Positions 35,960-47,680 of a stretch of DNA of 64,000 bases are shown one piece after another. Below the pieces are notes generated by a model. It saw only the letters and a program-made list of their open reading frames with translations. It did no database searches and was not told the origin of the DNA. The stretch lies in NCBI RefSeq assembly GCF_001982605.1, contig NZ_MLCN01000008.1, positions 124,001-188,000 of the forward strand, given 5' to 3'. Numbering within the stretch: the stretch's first letter is position 1; each line of letters begins with the position of its first letter. Source of the DNA: Alkanindiges hydrocarboniclasticus (GTDB lineage Bacteria; Pseudomonadota; Gammaproteobacteria; Pseudomonadales; Moraxellaceae). The translations under genes were made by a program, and so were the position numbers.

Positions 35960-37327
35960 TTAAAAGCGATAACCCAGCTTTAAGCCCACTGCCAGTGCAT
36001 GATTTTCCTCAAAGTCGGCGACTTCTGTCCCGCTACTCACCTTAGCGGTGGCATCACCCAGCCAGAAGTATTTTACCCCGCCAGACAACTCAACCTGGGG
36101 AGCCGGGCTATAGCGCAGACCTAAGCCTACATTCCAGTAACCTTCAGTGGGGCCCAGTGTGGTAACCGGATTGCCTGCGCCACTGTCCCAGCCTACAGAC
36201 ACATTACCAGCCAGCGTATTGTTTAGCTTGCGGCCTACACCCACGTTGGCAGACCACTGGTCATCGGTATAATCCACCAAATTAAAACCATTCGTTGCCG
36301 GAGAGGCTGCCGTAGCTACTGCGCCAAATAAAGCAGGCCTGATGGCAAAACCAGACCACTCGACCCAGCGTAAATTGGCAAAGGCTACAGTGTCAGCCAT
36401 AACACCTGTCTGAAAATCCAGATTGACCGATTGTGGTGTCGTAACTTCACTTGCCCGTTCAAGGCTGGAAGGGGCAATGGCATTTAAGGCCGTAAGACGT
36501 GCTTGCTGGGTGGCTAAACCAGTGCGTGTTGCTGTTAAGGACTGTTGCTGAGCCAGCAGGCCTGCTTTGCGGGGATCAGTATCCGGCAGGGCAGCCAGTT
36601 GGGCCAAGCCTGCATTTACTTGAGCCAAGCCCGCATTCACTTGTCCTAAGCCACTATTTACCGCAGTCAGTAGGTTGCCAATTTGCAGGCTTTCCTGTGT
36701 AGATGCATTGTGTTCAATTTCTGAACGGTAAGTTAAGGAGGCTTTCAAGGCAATTTCAGGAATTTCATAGGCCATGCCAGCAACCCAGCCAAAGGCACTG
36801 TCTTTCTCGCCAGATGAGCTATAACCATTATAAACGCTATAGGCCGTTCCACGCAGGTCAACTTCAGCTTTCTCAATTTCCTGATAAGCCAAGCCCCCAT
36901 AAACCTTAAAATTATCGACCGGCTCATAACCAAACAGGGTTGTAATATTGCGGGTCTTAAGGTCAGAAGAAGTATTACCGGAAGTTCCAGTACTGCCATT
37001 GGCAGTAAAGTTATTGTTACCACGGTAAGTGGCCCTCGCACCAAATGGTTCATCGTAAATCATACCGACAGATAATTTGTCAGTTGCCTGTACCTTAATT
37101 GCAGCGCTACCAAAGGTATAGCTTTCACCAATATCAGAGATGGCATTACCAGAGCGATCCTTGCCCTCCACTGTGGGGTGCAGGGAAGATACCCCAATTT
37201 CGGCATAATTACCCGGTTGTAAAAAGGCCGAGATGGATTGACCAGAACGGTCAAGGGCAGCAGCGAATACAGACGTGGCAGGCAGGGCAACAATGGCAAT
37301 AGCCACAGCTAGGCTTTTCATTTTCAT
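35960..37327 (-). CDS. FadL-family outer membrane long-chain fatty acid porin
   Basis: Outer-membrane beta-barrel of 455 residues with signal peptide (cleavage after VFA, about residue 22). The C-terminus LAVGLKLGYRF ends in Phe, as required for barrel insertion. FadL family marks are the hatch region near the N-terminus, the NVGVGRKLNN and YWNVGLGLRYSPAPQVELSGGVKYFWLGDA strands, and alternating beta strands. It takes up hydrophobic compounds such as fatty acids. A coil-forming insert (about residues 222-283) carries SGLGQVNAGLAQVNAGLAQL repeats. It has its own consensus promoter. The divergent neighbour is a fatty-acid desaturase. Confidence 0.88.
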   Translation of the reverse strand: MKMKSLAVAIAIVALPATSVFAAALDRSGQSISAFLQPGNYAEIGVSSLHPTVEGKDRSGNAISDIGESYTFGSAAIKVQATDKLSVGMIYDEPFGARATYRGNNNFTANGSTGTSGNTSSDLKTRNITTLFGYEPVDNFKVYGGLAYQEIEKAEVDLRGTAYSVYNGYSSSGEKDSAFGWVAGMAYEIPEIALKASLTYRSEIEHNASTQESLQIGNLLTAVNSGLGQVNAGLAQVNAGLAQLAALPDTDPRKAGLLAQQQSLTATRTGLATQQARLTALNAIAPSSLERASEVTTPQSVNLDFQTGVMADTVAFANLRWVEWSGFAIRPALFGAVATAASPATNGFNLVDYTDDQWSANVGVGRKLNNTLAGNVSVGWDSGAGNPVTTLGPTEGYWNVGLGLRYSPAPQVELSGGVKYFWLGDATAKVSSGTEVADFEENHALAVGLKLGYRF

Positions 37328-37463
37328 TCAGTTCATTCCATGATTAAAGACGGCTAAAAGATGAACTTATAAAAAAACTTATTCATTCAGAGCTTTTAAG
37401 CAGCTACTTCCAGTAGAAAAATTCCTTTCTATCATTAAATAGATTTTAGAGTTATCTATTTAA

Positions 37464-37486
37464 TAGCTTCATTCGCAATGAAGCTA
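37464..37486 (-). promoter_or_regulatory. 5' hairpin of the fadL-like mRNA
   Basis: A 10-bp perfect stem TAGCTTCATT/AATGAAGCTA with a CGC loop. It falls at the predicted transcription start of the FadL-like gene (promoter at 37491-37520), so the mRNA would begin with a stable hairpin, as seen in long-lived omp mRNAs. Followed by an untranslated leader of about 135 nt. Confidence 0.55.
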
Positions 37487-37490
37487 ACCC

Positions 37491-37520
37491 ACTATATTTT
37501 TATTTCTTTGACGTTGTCAA
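37491..37520 (-). promoter_or_regulatory. Promoter of the FadL-like gene with overlapping operator
   Basis: On the minus strand there is TTGACA (37520-37515), an 18-bp spacer and TATAGT (37496-37491), nearly consensus. The inverted repeat TTGAC-GTT-GTCAA (37508-37520) covers the -35, so repression by a dimeric regulator is plausible. Confidence 0.75.
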
Positions 37521-37788
37521 TCCGATTTTTTGCATCCTAAAGTCGAATATCAAAATATAAATTGGTAGTTTTAGGACTGGTCATTGATAGATTAACGGAT
37601 CAGTAACAGCAGGGCTGGGTTGCTTTAACAAATGAATTGAGGAGTGGATTTTTGCATAAGCTTGTTTAGCTGAAATAAATTATTCCCCTGTTATTGCTGC
37701 GAGTTACTACTGTCTTAGGATAAATCAGCTCAGTCACAGGGCAATCATCATCAGATTCTATTGTTACGCATTTAATAATATTTTTTTA

Positions 37789-37816
37789 TTGACAGAAATA
37801 TTACTTAATTTAGAAT
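37789..37816 (+). promoter_or_regulatory. Promoter of the desaturase gene
   Basis: TTGACA (37789-37794), a 16-bp spacer and TAGAAT (37811-37816), 48 bp before the ATG. The rest of the intergenic region (37521-37788) shows no further gene. Confidence 0.75.
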
Positions 37817-37864
37817 AATAATTATTATATTGTAATTTTGAATTAACTTTCTGAGATTAGCCAC

Positions 37865-38875
37865 ATGAATAACCGCACTCGTGTTACCGAATTATTTAGC
37901 CGGGAAGAAATCCGGCAGTTGACTGAGCGTTCGGATTGGCATGGCGGCTGGGCAGTGGCATCTACATGGGCGGTGATTGGTGGTACGTTTGCCGGGGTAG
38001 CCGTGTCGTGGCAATATTTGCCATGGTGGGGGAAATTATTGATGTGCGCTGCAGCGTTGCTGATTCTGGCTGGACGGCAACTGGCGCTGGCTATTCTGAT
38101 GCATGATGCTGCGCATAGTAGCCTGTTTAAAACTCGCTGGTTTAATGATTACCTAGTGGACTGGTTGTGTGCCAAGCCAATCTGGAATGATGTGCACAAG
38201 TACCGTCCGTATCATGTACGGCATCATGCCAAAACCTCTACCCCTGATGATCCTGATTTATCATTGGTGGCAGGGTTTCCAACTACCCGTGCCTCACTGG
38301 CACGCAAGTTTATGCGGGATATTTCTGGCATGACTGGTGTTAAGTTTATTATGGGACGGGTCATGATGGATCTGGGGCTGATGGAATGGACCGTTGCCAA
38401 TGATGTAAAAAAAATCCCACAGCAGGGTAGGCCATGGCACGATTATCCGCTCACATTGATGAAAAATAGCTATGGGGCTATTTTAACTAATGGTGCCATA
38501 CTGGGAGCATTGTGGGCAGCAGGACACCCCAAGTTGTATGGTTTATGGGTGCTGGCTTATGTAACCCCTTTCCCCTTGCTTATTCGCATCCGGTCTATGG
38601 CTGAACATGCAGGCATGCAAAAAAGTGCCTCTGCGCTAACCAATACCCGGACTACCCGGGCTGGTCTAATTGCCCGTGCTCTCGTTGCACCTATTCATGT
38701 CAATTTTCATATGGAACATCACCTGATGGCCTCAGTGCCATATTTTCGTTTGCCAAAAATGCACCGGATGCTGCGTGAGCGTAACCATGTACCTAAAGCA
38801 CCCGGTTATCTGGAAGTGCTGCATTTGTTATCAAATAAATCTGCCCAGTCCGTCGAGTCAGTGCCTAATACATAA
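37865..38875 (+). CDS. Membrane fatty acid desaturase
   Basis: Integral membrane di-iron desaturase of 336 residues. The three histidine boxes are all present: HDAAHSS (residues about 80-86), HVRHH (about 119-123) and HMEHH (about 282-286). Four hydrophobic segments surround them (about 30-50, 55-72, 200-220, 222-240). It introduces a double bond into membrane acyl chains or a related substrate. It is divergent from the FadL-like porin and has a separate consensus promoter. The two may be functionally linked through fatty-acid metabolism. Confidence 0.92.
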   Translation: MNNRTRVTELFSREEIRQLTERSDWHGGWAVASTWAVIGGTFAGVAVSWQYLPWWGKLLMCAAALLILAGRQLALAILMHDAAHSSLFKTRWFNDYLVDWLCAKPIWNDVHKYRPYHVRHHAKTSTPDDPDLSLVAGFPTTRASLARKFMRDISGMTGVKFIMGRVMMDLGLMEWTVANDVKKIPQQGRPWHDYPLTLMKNSYGAILTNGAILGALWAAGHPKLYGLWVLAYVTPFPLLIRIRSMAEHAGMQKSASALTNTRTTRAGLIARALVAPIHVNFHMEHHLMASVPYFRLPKMHRMLRERNHVPKAPGYLEVLHLLSNKSAQSVESVPNT

Positions 38876-38983
38876 TCAATGATAGGTAGGCGATATAAAT
38901 TTACCGCTTATTATTTATGCAGTGAGAGTGTTATGAGGATATAAAGCTGCTTATGAATAAAATGACTGGCGAGTAAACTTTTA

Positions 38984-39099
38984 CTTCAAACCTTGAAGTA
39001 TAATTTCTTAAGCAAGACTTAAGACCTATCAGTAATTTAATCCTGCTGCTGAACAGTCGCTGTCTTGCTGAACCGCCTTCGGGCGGTTCTTTGTTTTTT
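38984..39099 (+). ncRNA. Candidate small RNA with own promoter and terminator
   Basis: A TATAAT box at 38999-39004 is preceded directly by the inverted repeat CTTCAA-ACC-TTGAAG (38984-38998). The predicted start (about 39011) begins AGCAAGAC, which pairs exactly with GTCTTGCT (39062-39069). This is immediately followed by a terminator GAACCGCC-TTCG-GGCGGTTC plus T-rich tail (39070-39099). The RNA would be about 87 nt, a closed long-range stem plus terminator. The -35 is poor, so activation or repression through the repeat is likely. No ORF inside. Confidence 0.55.
39070..39099 (+). terminator. Terminator of the candidate sRNA
   Basis: An 8-bp perfect GC-rich stem with a UUCG-type tetraloop, followed by TTTGTTTTTT. 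Confidence 0.9.
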
Positions 39100-39195
39100 A
39101 AGTATCTGAATAATAAAATTTTATGAAAAAAACCATTTCTTGTGTTTTAACTGATCCAGCTTTCTCATTTTATAGTCCTAATTTTACCAATCAGC

Positions 39196-39276
39196 ATGTC
39201 CCCATTTTTTAATTTAATTCCGCTGCAAATGATTTTACGGTTGGCAAAGGAATTGCAAGGAGATATTCAATTCTAG
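39196..39276 (+). CDS. Possible 26-residue ORF
   Basis: A short frame, MSPFFNLIPLQMILRLAKELQGDIQF, without a convincing ribosome binding site. It lies between the sRNA terminator and the next small ORF. It could be translated, but the evidence is weak. Confidence 0.2.
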   Translation: MSPFFNLIPLQMILRLAKELQGDIQF

Positions 39277-39298
39277 GTTTGGCTGGGCTGATAGCATA

Positions 39299-39433
39299 AT
39301 GAAAGCAATGTTTACAGTAGTATTAATTGGAGCAGGATTATACTTTACCTCCGATTTTGGAATAAGCAAAGCCGTGCATATGTCGGCAAAAAATAGCAAT
39401 TATCAGCAAAATATTGATGGAAATTCACAATAG
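39299..39433 (+). CDS. Possible 44-residue membrane peptide
   Basis: A 44-codon frame with one hydrophobic stretch (MFTVVLIGAGLYFTSDFGI) and a polar tail. Single-TM peptides of this look occur in Moraxellaceae, but the ribosome binding site is poor. It lies between the sRNA and holA in an otherwise empty region. Confidence 0.4.
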   Translation: MKAMFTVVLIGAGLYFTSDFGISKAVHMSAKNSNYQQNIDGNSQ

Positions 39434-39529
39434 CTGTCATTTTTGCCCAAAAAGACTAATTACTTTGCCCTGTATATTCAGGGTAACTCAGACCCATCAA
39501 AGGCATGGATTGCCGTGATCCGGACTTGG

Positions 39530-40516
39530 TTAGTGAAACAACGGCTTACCGCTTAATGCCATGGTCACCTGCAATAACAGGTCTTTACTGTTTTCTTCAC
39601 TTAAGCCCTTAATGGCGGCATCGGTACGCTGTAACAATGCTGGCCATTGCATCAACTGTGATCCGGCTGTGCGCTTTAGGGCCTGCTGGTAATAGCGGAC
39701 TTTATTTTGCCAGATGCCTAATTTCTGGTATTGGCCAGGCTGTTCAAATAATTGCATCAGCAAGCGCATTTCACGGGAAAGTGCCCATAAAATCAGGCTA
39801 TCTGCTTCTCCTGATTCGAGCAAAAAGCCAAGAATTTTAACGGCCTGTAATGCATTACCCTGCAAGGCAGCATCTGCCAGATCAAAACTGCTAAAACGTG
39901 ATTGTTCCGTCAGTCCGGCCTGTAGATCTTCAAGACTAATCAGTTGATTCGGCTGATATAAGTCACTGAGGCGTAACAAGGTTTGCTGGGCTGCAAACAG
40001 GTTGTTTTCAGTTTGCGCCATGAGTAAATCCCAGGCATCACGTGCCAGTTGAACACCCAATGAGTGTGCTTCATCCTGCAAAATGGCCAGACGTTCCTGC
40101 ATATTCTGAATGCTAAGCTGAACCACCACGCTATTGGCATCAATGCTTTGAAAAAATTTGGTTTTTTGTGCGGCTTGATCCTGCCGCGGCATAATAATGA
40201 CCAGCGTATTGTCTGCTGGTGATTGAATAAACTGCTGAAGCTGGTCTAGCCCTGCGGCATCCGGCTTGATATTGCCATGCGCTTCTATTGCCAGTTTTTC
40301 TGAAAATAATGACAGGCTGTTGAGTGAGTTAAAAACATCACGCCAGTCATTAACTGTATTGATCTCAAAACGTTGGCGTTCAACGTGCTGGGATTGCCAG
40401 TATTTGCGCAAGGCATTGAGCAGGTTTTGCTCAAGTAGGGGTTCATTCCCATGTAACAACCAAACCCCACTGGCTTGGGAAACTCGTCCCATCGCACCCC
40501 GATAATCCAGCCGCAT
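39530..40516 (-). CDS. holA: DNA polymerase III subunit delta
   Basis: Clamp-loader subunit that opens the beta sliding clamp. It has 328 residues, normal for the family. The N-terminal VWLLHGNEPLLEQNLLNALR (P-loop remnant HGNEP) and the helical C-terminal collar (SADLALQ-like SSFDLADAALQGNALQAVKIL, LLWALSREMRLL) match HolA. It is the last gene of leuS-lptE-holA, starting 6 bp after lptE. This order is standard in gammaproteobacteria. Confidence 0.94.
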   Translation of the reverse strand: MRLDYRGAMGRVSQASGVWLLHGNEPLLEQNLLNALRKYWQSQHVERQRFEINTVNDWRDVFNSLNSLSLFSEKLAIEAHGNIKPDAAGLDQLQQFIQSPADNTLVIIMPRQDQAAQKTKFFQSIDANSVVVQLSIQNMQERLAILQDEAHSLGVQLARDAWDLLMAQTENNLFAAQQTLLRLSDLYQPNQLISLEDLQAGLTEQSRFSSFDLADAALQGNALQAVKILGFLLESGEADSLILWALSREMRLLMQLFEQPGQYQKLGIWQNKVRYYQQALKRTAGSQLMQWPALLQRTDAAIKGLSEENSKDLLLQVTMALSGKPLFH

Positions 40517-40522
40517 AATAAA

Positions 40523-41077
40523 CTATGGCGCAGTTTTCTTGCCATCAGCAGTAGCATACTGCATCCGGCCTGCATGCAATTGGCGGGCAATCTGCATGGC
40601 AGCATCCAGATTCATTTCCTCAATCAGGTGGGCTTCTTCCTGATTTTCGGTATTTACCGTAGCAATGTCATACTGATAACTGCGGCGTGAATAGACACTG
40701 TAGTCAATGGTTAAGGGCTCACCCAGACTGCTTTCAATATGATAGGTAATGGCCAGACGCAGTTGCACTTCAGTCAGGCGGCCACTTAACAGCTGGCGGG
40801 TTTGCTGATAATCGGTAATCTTGATAATCGGTGCGGTTTTGTCCTGATTCACCATTGCGCCCAGTGATTGCAAATAAACCACTAAAGGTTCACGCAGGGC
40901 TGCGGCCTGTTGCGGCAAATCCACCTGTACATTTTTATAGGCCACAGGAATAGCAGAGGTCTGGGTACCGCGCAAATGAAAACCACAGCCGCTTAAGCTT
41001 GCCGCAGTTAAGCCCAAAGCCAGACTTAAACTCAAGTGACGAAGGGTGATCGCTGACAGTATTTCCGGTTTTTTCAT
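40523..41077 (-). CDS. lptE: LPS-assembly lipoprotein LptE
   Basis: Outer-membrane lipoprotein that plugs LptD and helps insert LPS. It has 184 residues from ATG 41077. The signal peptide ends in LSGC, followed by GFHLRGT, the diagnostic LptE start. A longer frame exists from 41110, but the signal peptide fits best from 41077, with AGGA upstream. It sits between leuS and holA as in most gammaproteobacteria. Confidence 0.93.
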   Translation of the reverse strand: MKKPEILSAITLRHLSLSLALGLTAASLSGCGFHLRGTQTSAIPVAYKNVQVDLPQQAAALREPLVVYLQSLGAMVNQDKTAPIIKITDYQQTRQLLSGRLTEVQLRLAITYHIESSLGEPLTIDYSVYSRRSYQYDIATVNTENQEEAHLIEEMNLDAAMQIARQLHAGRMQYATADGKKTAP

Positions 41078-41140
41078 GCCTGCTGTTCCTGTATAAAGCC
41101 TGTTGCCCATTTATAGCCTAATTGTGGTCATTCCTGCGGC

Positions 41141-43852
<2,712 letters not shown>

Positions 43853-43931
43853 TCAGCAACATCGTTATTTTTTACCAATTTTTTAAATGGATAGAGGGCT
43901 ATTAAAAATGATTTAAACAGCCAGTCTGTTT

Positions 43932-44390
43932 TTATTTGCATCCGTTGGCAATATTTTGCTGGTAGGTCTGGATTTGCTGAGCACGCCGCTCTTCAGTGAT
44001 ATAAGCCCGTTCACCACCTGCATCATTTTCATAGAGGCGACGCCCGGTTTGTAGCAGTGCCAGATTATCCTGCATGCCCTTACAGGCCTCAGCACTAAGT
44101 TTTGGTGCTGGTTTGCTGGTCGGTGCTACATTGTTACTGGCTGCATTAGGAGTGGTATCACCAGCAGGTGCAGTTTTTTGGGCATTGGCAACAGGGGCAG
44201 GTGCTGGCCGCTCCTTAATATTGACTGACTGGGAATAACGGGCAGGCGGTGGAGTTTGTGTATAGTGCAGCACACCTTTGGCGTCTTTCCATTTGTAAAC
44301 TTGCTGAGCCTGTACAATAGTGGACAGCATTGCAGTTGCACTGATCAACAGACCAAGTTTTAGCATTTGAATGATTGTGTGCATGCTCAT
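43932..44390 (-). CDS. DUF4124 periplasmic protein (copy 2)
   Basis: Exported protein of 152 residues. After a signal peptide (LGLLISATAMLSTIVQA) comes a DUF4124 domain (QQVYKWKDAKGVLHYTQTPPP), a Pro/Ala-rich linker, and a helical end with a Cys pair (ACKGMQDN...NGCK). Function unknown; the domain is a small beta unit common in Pseudomonas and Acinetobacter envelope proteins. It follows the related gene at 44867 by 42 bp and is probably in one operon with it. Confidence 0.85.
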   Translation of the reverse strand: MSMHTIIQMLKLGLLISATAMLSTIVQAQQVYKWKDAKGVLHYTQTPPPARYSQSVNIKERPAPAPVANAQKTAPAGDTTPNAASNNVAPTSKPAPKLSAEACKGMQDNLALLQTGRRLYENDAGGERAYITEERRAQQIQTYQQNIANGCK

Positions 44391-44432
44391 CTACTTATGG
44401 ATTCATTGATTGACTGAATTTTTTCCAAGCCC

Positions 44433-44867
44433 TTAACGTTCAGTAAACGCTGGTCTGGTTTGATCCTGCGCTGGAACAATCAGGCGGTTGGCAGGCGGCG
44501 GTGTAACTGGTGTAATCATTGGCTGTGGTGCTGTTACCGCTGGTGGAATTTGCTGGCCATTGCTATTGGGTATAGAACCATTGTTGGCTGCATTAGCCAG
44601 CTGGTTGGCATCCATAACGCTGGTTGGGGTGCTATTTGCAGTGCCATTGCTGTTTTCAGCATTGGCCGGGGCTACGGGAGTTGGCGGAGCCAGATCATCA
44701 ATGTAGACTTTTTTGGCAGATCTTACGCCATTTTTGCCCGGTGGGGTCTGGGTATAGTGGGTAGAGCCATCTTTACCTACCCATTTATAAAAGGTTTCTG
44801 CTGCGGCTGACTGACCGCAGATTATGGTGCTGAATGCAGCAACCAGCATAAAACCACGTGAAAGCAT
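44433..44867 (-). CDS. DUF4124 periplasmic protein (copy 1)
   Basis: Exported protein of 144 residues from ATG 44867, with a signal peptide (MLSRGFMLVAAFSTIICGQSAAA) and the DUF4124 core ETFYKWVGKDGSTHYTQTPPG. The rest is an Asn/Pro/Ala-rich linker without a second domain. AGGT lies about 9 bases before the chosen start; the open frame extends to 44975. It is paralogous to the next gene downstream. Such DUF4124 pairs next to the ilv operon are a Moraxellaceae arrangement as I know it. Confidence 0.82.
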   Translation of the reverse strand: MLSRGFMLVAAFSTIICGQSAAAETFYKWVGKDGSTHYTQTPPGKNGVRSAKKVYIDDLAPPTPVAPANAENSNGTANSTPTSVMDANQLANAANNGSIPNSNGQQIPPAVTAPQPMITPVTPPPANRLIVPAQDQTRPAFTER

Positions 44868-45128
44868 GTGAAATGACCTGCCTGATGTGAATGGCATGAT
44901 TTTAGAACGTGTCGCCTGCTTTTGGAATTTTAGACTATTTTTTAACATACGATGGAACTCCCTACCGCATCGCAATAATTTAATGCAAAGTAGCTAAAAT
45001 AAGCTTGTTGCGCAAGTGAAATTACTATACGCGGTAGCAGGTTGGAGCTATATGGCGTTATCGTAAAGCCAACAGGTTTTAATCCGGCAAAGCTTGCAGC
45101 AATCCGGCAAGAAAGTTGCAGGTTTTCC

Positions 45129-45458
45129 TTGACATCACTGGCTTAAAATAAAACAATAGCTCTCTTTTTAAATTTGAACGATTTGTGCCGATCACCCTTC
45201 GGCGGCAGACGTTTTGCTTTGGTAGACATCAGACCCCACTCGGGTATGTTTGGCTCATAGCGGGTACTTTACCATCCCAAAAAGTACCTGACGCGGTACA
45301 GCAGTCACAATAAATGCTGTAATAAAGGTTTTCCGTCATCTTCCTACCAAAGCCGCAGTGGTGTTTTGTCGTGTTTACTGGTCTTCAGTCGGCACGGAAT
45401 TGTGTCAAATTCAAGGATTAATGATTCCTTCATTAGTCAGCATACAGGGTGAGTCATT
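45129..45458 (+). promoter_or_regulatory. ilv promoter and structured leader
   Basis: TTGACA (45129-45134), a 17-bp spacer and AACAAT (45152-45157) form a possible promoter, leaving a leader of about 295 nt before the TTG start. The leader folds strongly on paper. GGTACTTT (45263-45270) pairs with AAAGTACC (45281-45288), while GTACC (45284-45288) can instead pair with GGTAC (45295-45299), so the two hairpins exclude each other. No leader peptide rich in Ile, Val or Leu is seen, so classical attenuation is not evident. I found no gene between 44868 and 45458. Confidence 0.5.
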
Positions 45459-47183
45459 TTGGAACTTTTATCTGGTGGAGAAATGCTCATTCGCGCGTTA
45501 GCGGATGAGGGTGTTGAGCACGTTTTCGGTTATCCGGGCGGCGCCGTTTTACATATTTATGATGCACTGTTCCAGCAGGACAGGGTGCAGCATGTATTGG
45601 TGCGTCACGAACAGGCAGCAGGGCACATGGCTGATGCCTATTCCCGCTCAACAGGCAGAACCGGCGTGGTACTGGTCACTTCAGGCCCCGGTGCAACCAA
45701 CACAGTCACACCAATTGCAACAGCCTACATGGATTCTATTCCCATGGTCATCATTTCCGGTCAGGTGGCAACCCATCTGATTGGTGAAGATGCTTTCCAG
45801 GAAACTGACATGGTTGGGATTTCCCGTCCAATCGTGAAGCACAGTTTTCAGGTACGCCATGCTAGCGAAATTCCATCCATTATCAAAAAAGCATTTTATA
45901 TTGCAGCCAGTGGCCGTCCTGGTCCGGTGGTGGTTGATATCCCTAAGGATGCGACCAATCCCGCTGAGAAATTTGCCTATGAATATCCGGAAAAGGTCAA
46001 GCTGCGCTCTTATCAGCCACCTGCGCGCGGACATTCTGGCCAGATTCGCAAAGCCATTGATGAGCTGGTTGTTGCCAAGCGTCCGGTAATTTATAGCGGC
46101 GGCGGTGTCATTCAGGGCAATGCTGCCAGCCTGCTGACTGAGCTTGGTCATCGTCTGGGCTTTCCGGTCACCAATACACTGATGGGCCTAGGTGGTTTTC
46201 CCGGTTCTGATCCGCAGTTTATTGGTATGCTGGGCATGCATGGTACCTATGAAGCCAACATGGTTATGCACCATGCCGATTTAATTCTGTGCGTAGGCGC
46301 ACGTTTTGATGACCGTGTGACCAATAATCCGGCCAAGTTCTGTCCGGATGCCAAAGTCATTCATATTGATATCGATCCGGCAACCATTTCCAAGACTATT
46401 ACCGCACATATTCCGATTGTGGGTGCTGTTGAACCGGTTCTGGCTGAAATGCTGGCCCAGCTCAAGCAAATGGGCATTGAAAAGCCGAATGCTGAAGCTA
46501 TTGATCAGTGGTGGGTACAAATCAATGAATGGCGCAAGCGTCATGGCTTGCGTTATGAGGCGGCTGATCCCGGTGAAATGAAGCCGCAGCAAGTGGTTGA
46601 AGCGCTGTACAAGATTACTGACGGCAAGGCAATTATTACCTCTGACGTAGGCCAGCACCAGATGTTTGGCGCGTTATATTACAAGTATGACGAACCAAGA
46701 CAGTGGATCAACTCTGGTGGCTTGGGAACCATGGGTGTTGGCTTGCCATACGCAATGGCGTGCAAGCTGGCTTTCCCGGAAAAACAGGTGGTTTGTATTA
46801 CGGGTGAAGCCTCGATTCAGATGTGTATTCAGGAACTGTCAACCTGTACCCAGTATGGTATTTCCGTCAAGATCCTGTGCCTGAACAACCGTGCGTTAGG
46901 TATGGTGAAACAGTGGCAGGACATGAACTATGAGGGCCGTCATTCCAGCTCCTACATGGAATCACTGCCGGATTTCACCAAACTGATGGAATCCTATGGT
47001 CATGTCGGCATCCAGATTAATCATCCGGATGAGCTGGAAAGCAAACTGGCAGAGGCCATGGCCATTACCGATAAATGTGTATTTATCAATGCGATGGTTG
47101 ACCCTAAAGAGCACGTTTATCCCATGCAAATTGCGGGTCAATCCATGCGTGACATGTGGTTAGCAAAAGGAGAGCGGACATGA
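45459..47183 (+). CDS. ilvI: Acetolactate synthase large subunit
   Basis: TPP enzyme starting branched-chain amino acid synthesis. It has 574 residues. The N-terminal TPP-binding [14 protein letters not shown] with the activating Glu ([12 protein letters not shown]), FAD-binding middle domain, and the C-terminal TPP/Mg motif TGEASIQM...CLNNR are seen; Glu replaces the textbook Asp in GDG, which also occurs in pseudomonad enzymes. The start is TTG ([10 protein letters not shown]), preceded by AGGGTGAG, giving an N-terminus like E. coli IlvI. It overlaps the small subunit gene by 4 bp. The symbol could equally be ilvB. Confidence 0.95.
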   Translation: MELLSGGEMLIRALADEGVEHVFGYPGGAVLHIYDALFQQDRVQHVLVRHEQAAGHMADAYSRSTGRTGVVLVTSGPGATNTVTPIATAYMDSIPMVIISGQVATHLIGEDAFQETDMVGISRPIVKHSFQVRHASEIPSIIKKAFYIAASGRPGPVVVDIPKDATNPAEKFAYEYPEKVKLRSYQPPARGHSGQIRKAIDELVVAKRPVIYSGGGVIQGNAASLLTELGHRLGFPVTNTLMGLGGFPGSDPQFIGMLGMHGTYEANMVMHHADLILCVGARFDDRVTNNPAKFCPDAKVIHIDIDPATISKTITAHIPIVGAVEPVLAEMLAQLKQMGIEKPNAEAIDQWWVQINEWRKRHGLRYEAADPGEMKPQQVVEALYKITDGKAIITSDVGQHQMFGALYYKYDEPRQWINSGGLGTMGVGLPYAMACKLAFPEKQVVCITGEASIQMCIQELSTCTQYGISVKILCLNNRALGMVKQWQDMNYEGRHSSSYMESLPDFTKLMESYGHVGIQINHPDELESKLAEAMAITDKCVFINAMVDPKEHVYPMQIAGQSMRDMWLAKGERT

Positions 47184-47674
47184 ACCGCCACATCATTTCC
47201 GTACTGGTTGAAAACGAAGCAGGGGCATTGTCACGCTTGGTAGGGCTGTTTAGTCAGCGCGGCTATAACATTGAAACTTTAAATGTTGCACCGACTGAAG
47301 ACGAAACCCTGTCACGCCTGACCCTGACCACTTATGGTGATGAACACAAGATTGAGCAAATCACCAAACAGCTTAACAAGCTGATTGAAGTGGTTAAAGT
47401 AGTTGACCTGTCCGAAGGCGCGCATATTGAGCGTGAACTCATGCTGATCAAGCTTAAGGCATTGGGTGCTGCACGCGCTGAAATCAAGCGTACTGCTGAT
47501 ATTTTCCGTGCGCAAATTGTGGATGTCACGCCAACCACCTATACCATTCAGATTGCGGGTACCACCGACAAGCTGGACGGCTTTATTGAAGCATTGTCTG
47601 AAAACACCATTCTGGAAGTTGTGCGTTCCGGTGTGTCAGGCATTGCGCGCGGCGAAAAAGTTTTAACTGTATAA
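47180..47674 (+). CDS. ilvH: Acetolactate synthase small subunit
   Basis: Regulatory subunit of 164 residues with an N-terminal ACT domain ([31 protein letters not shown]) that binds valine for feedback inhibition, and a C-terminal ALS_ss_C domain ([24 protein letters not shown]). ATG 47180 lies within the stop of the large subunit (ATGA overlap), with AAAGGAG upstream. It is co-translated with ilvI. ilvN is an alternative symbol, but the length fits IlvH. Confidence 0.95.
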   Translation: MNRHIISVLVENEAGALSRLVGLFSQRGYNIETLNVAPTEDETLSRLTLTTYGDEHKIEQITKQLNKLIEVVKVVDLSEGAHIERELMLIKLKALGAARAEIKRTADIFRAQIVDVTPTTYTIQIAGTTDKLDGFIEALSENTILEVVRSGVSGIARGEKVLTV

Positions 47675-47680
47675 CGGGTT

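Noticed and set aside
45160-45458. Classical leader-peptide attenuator before ilvI
   Set aside because: No short ORF with Ile/Val/Leu codon runs and no terminator with T-run was found in the leader.
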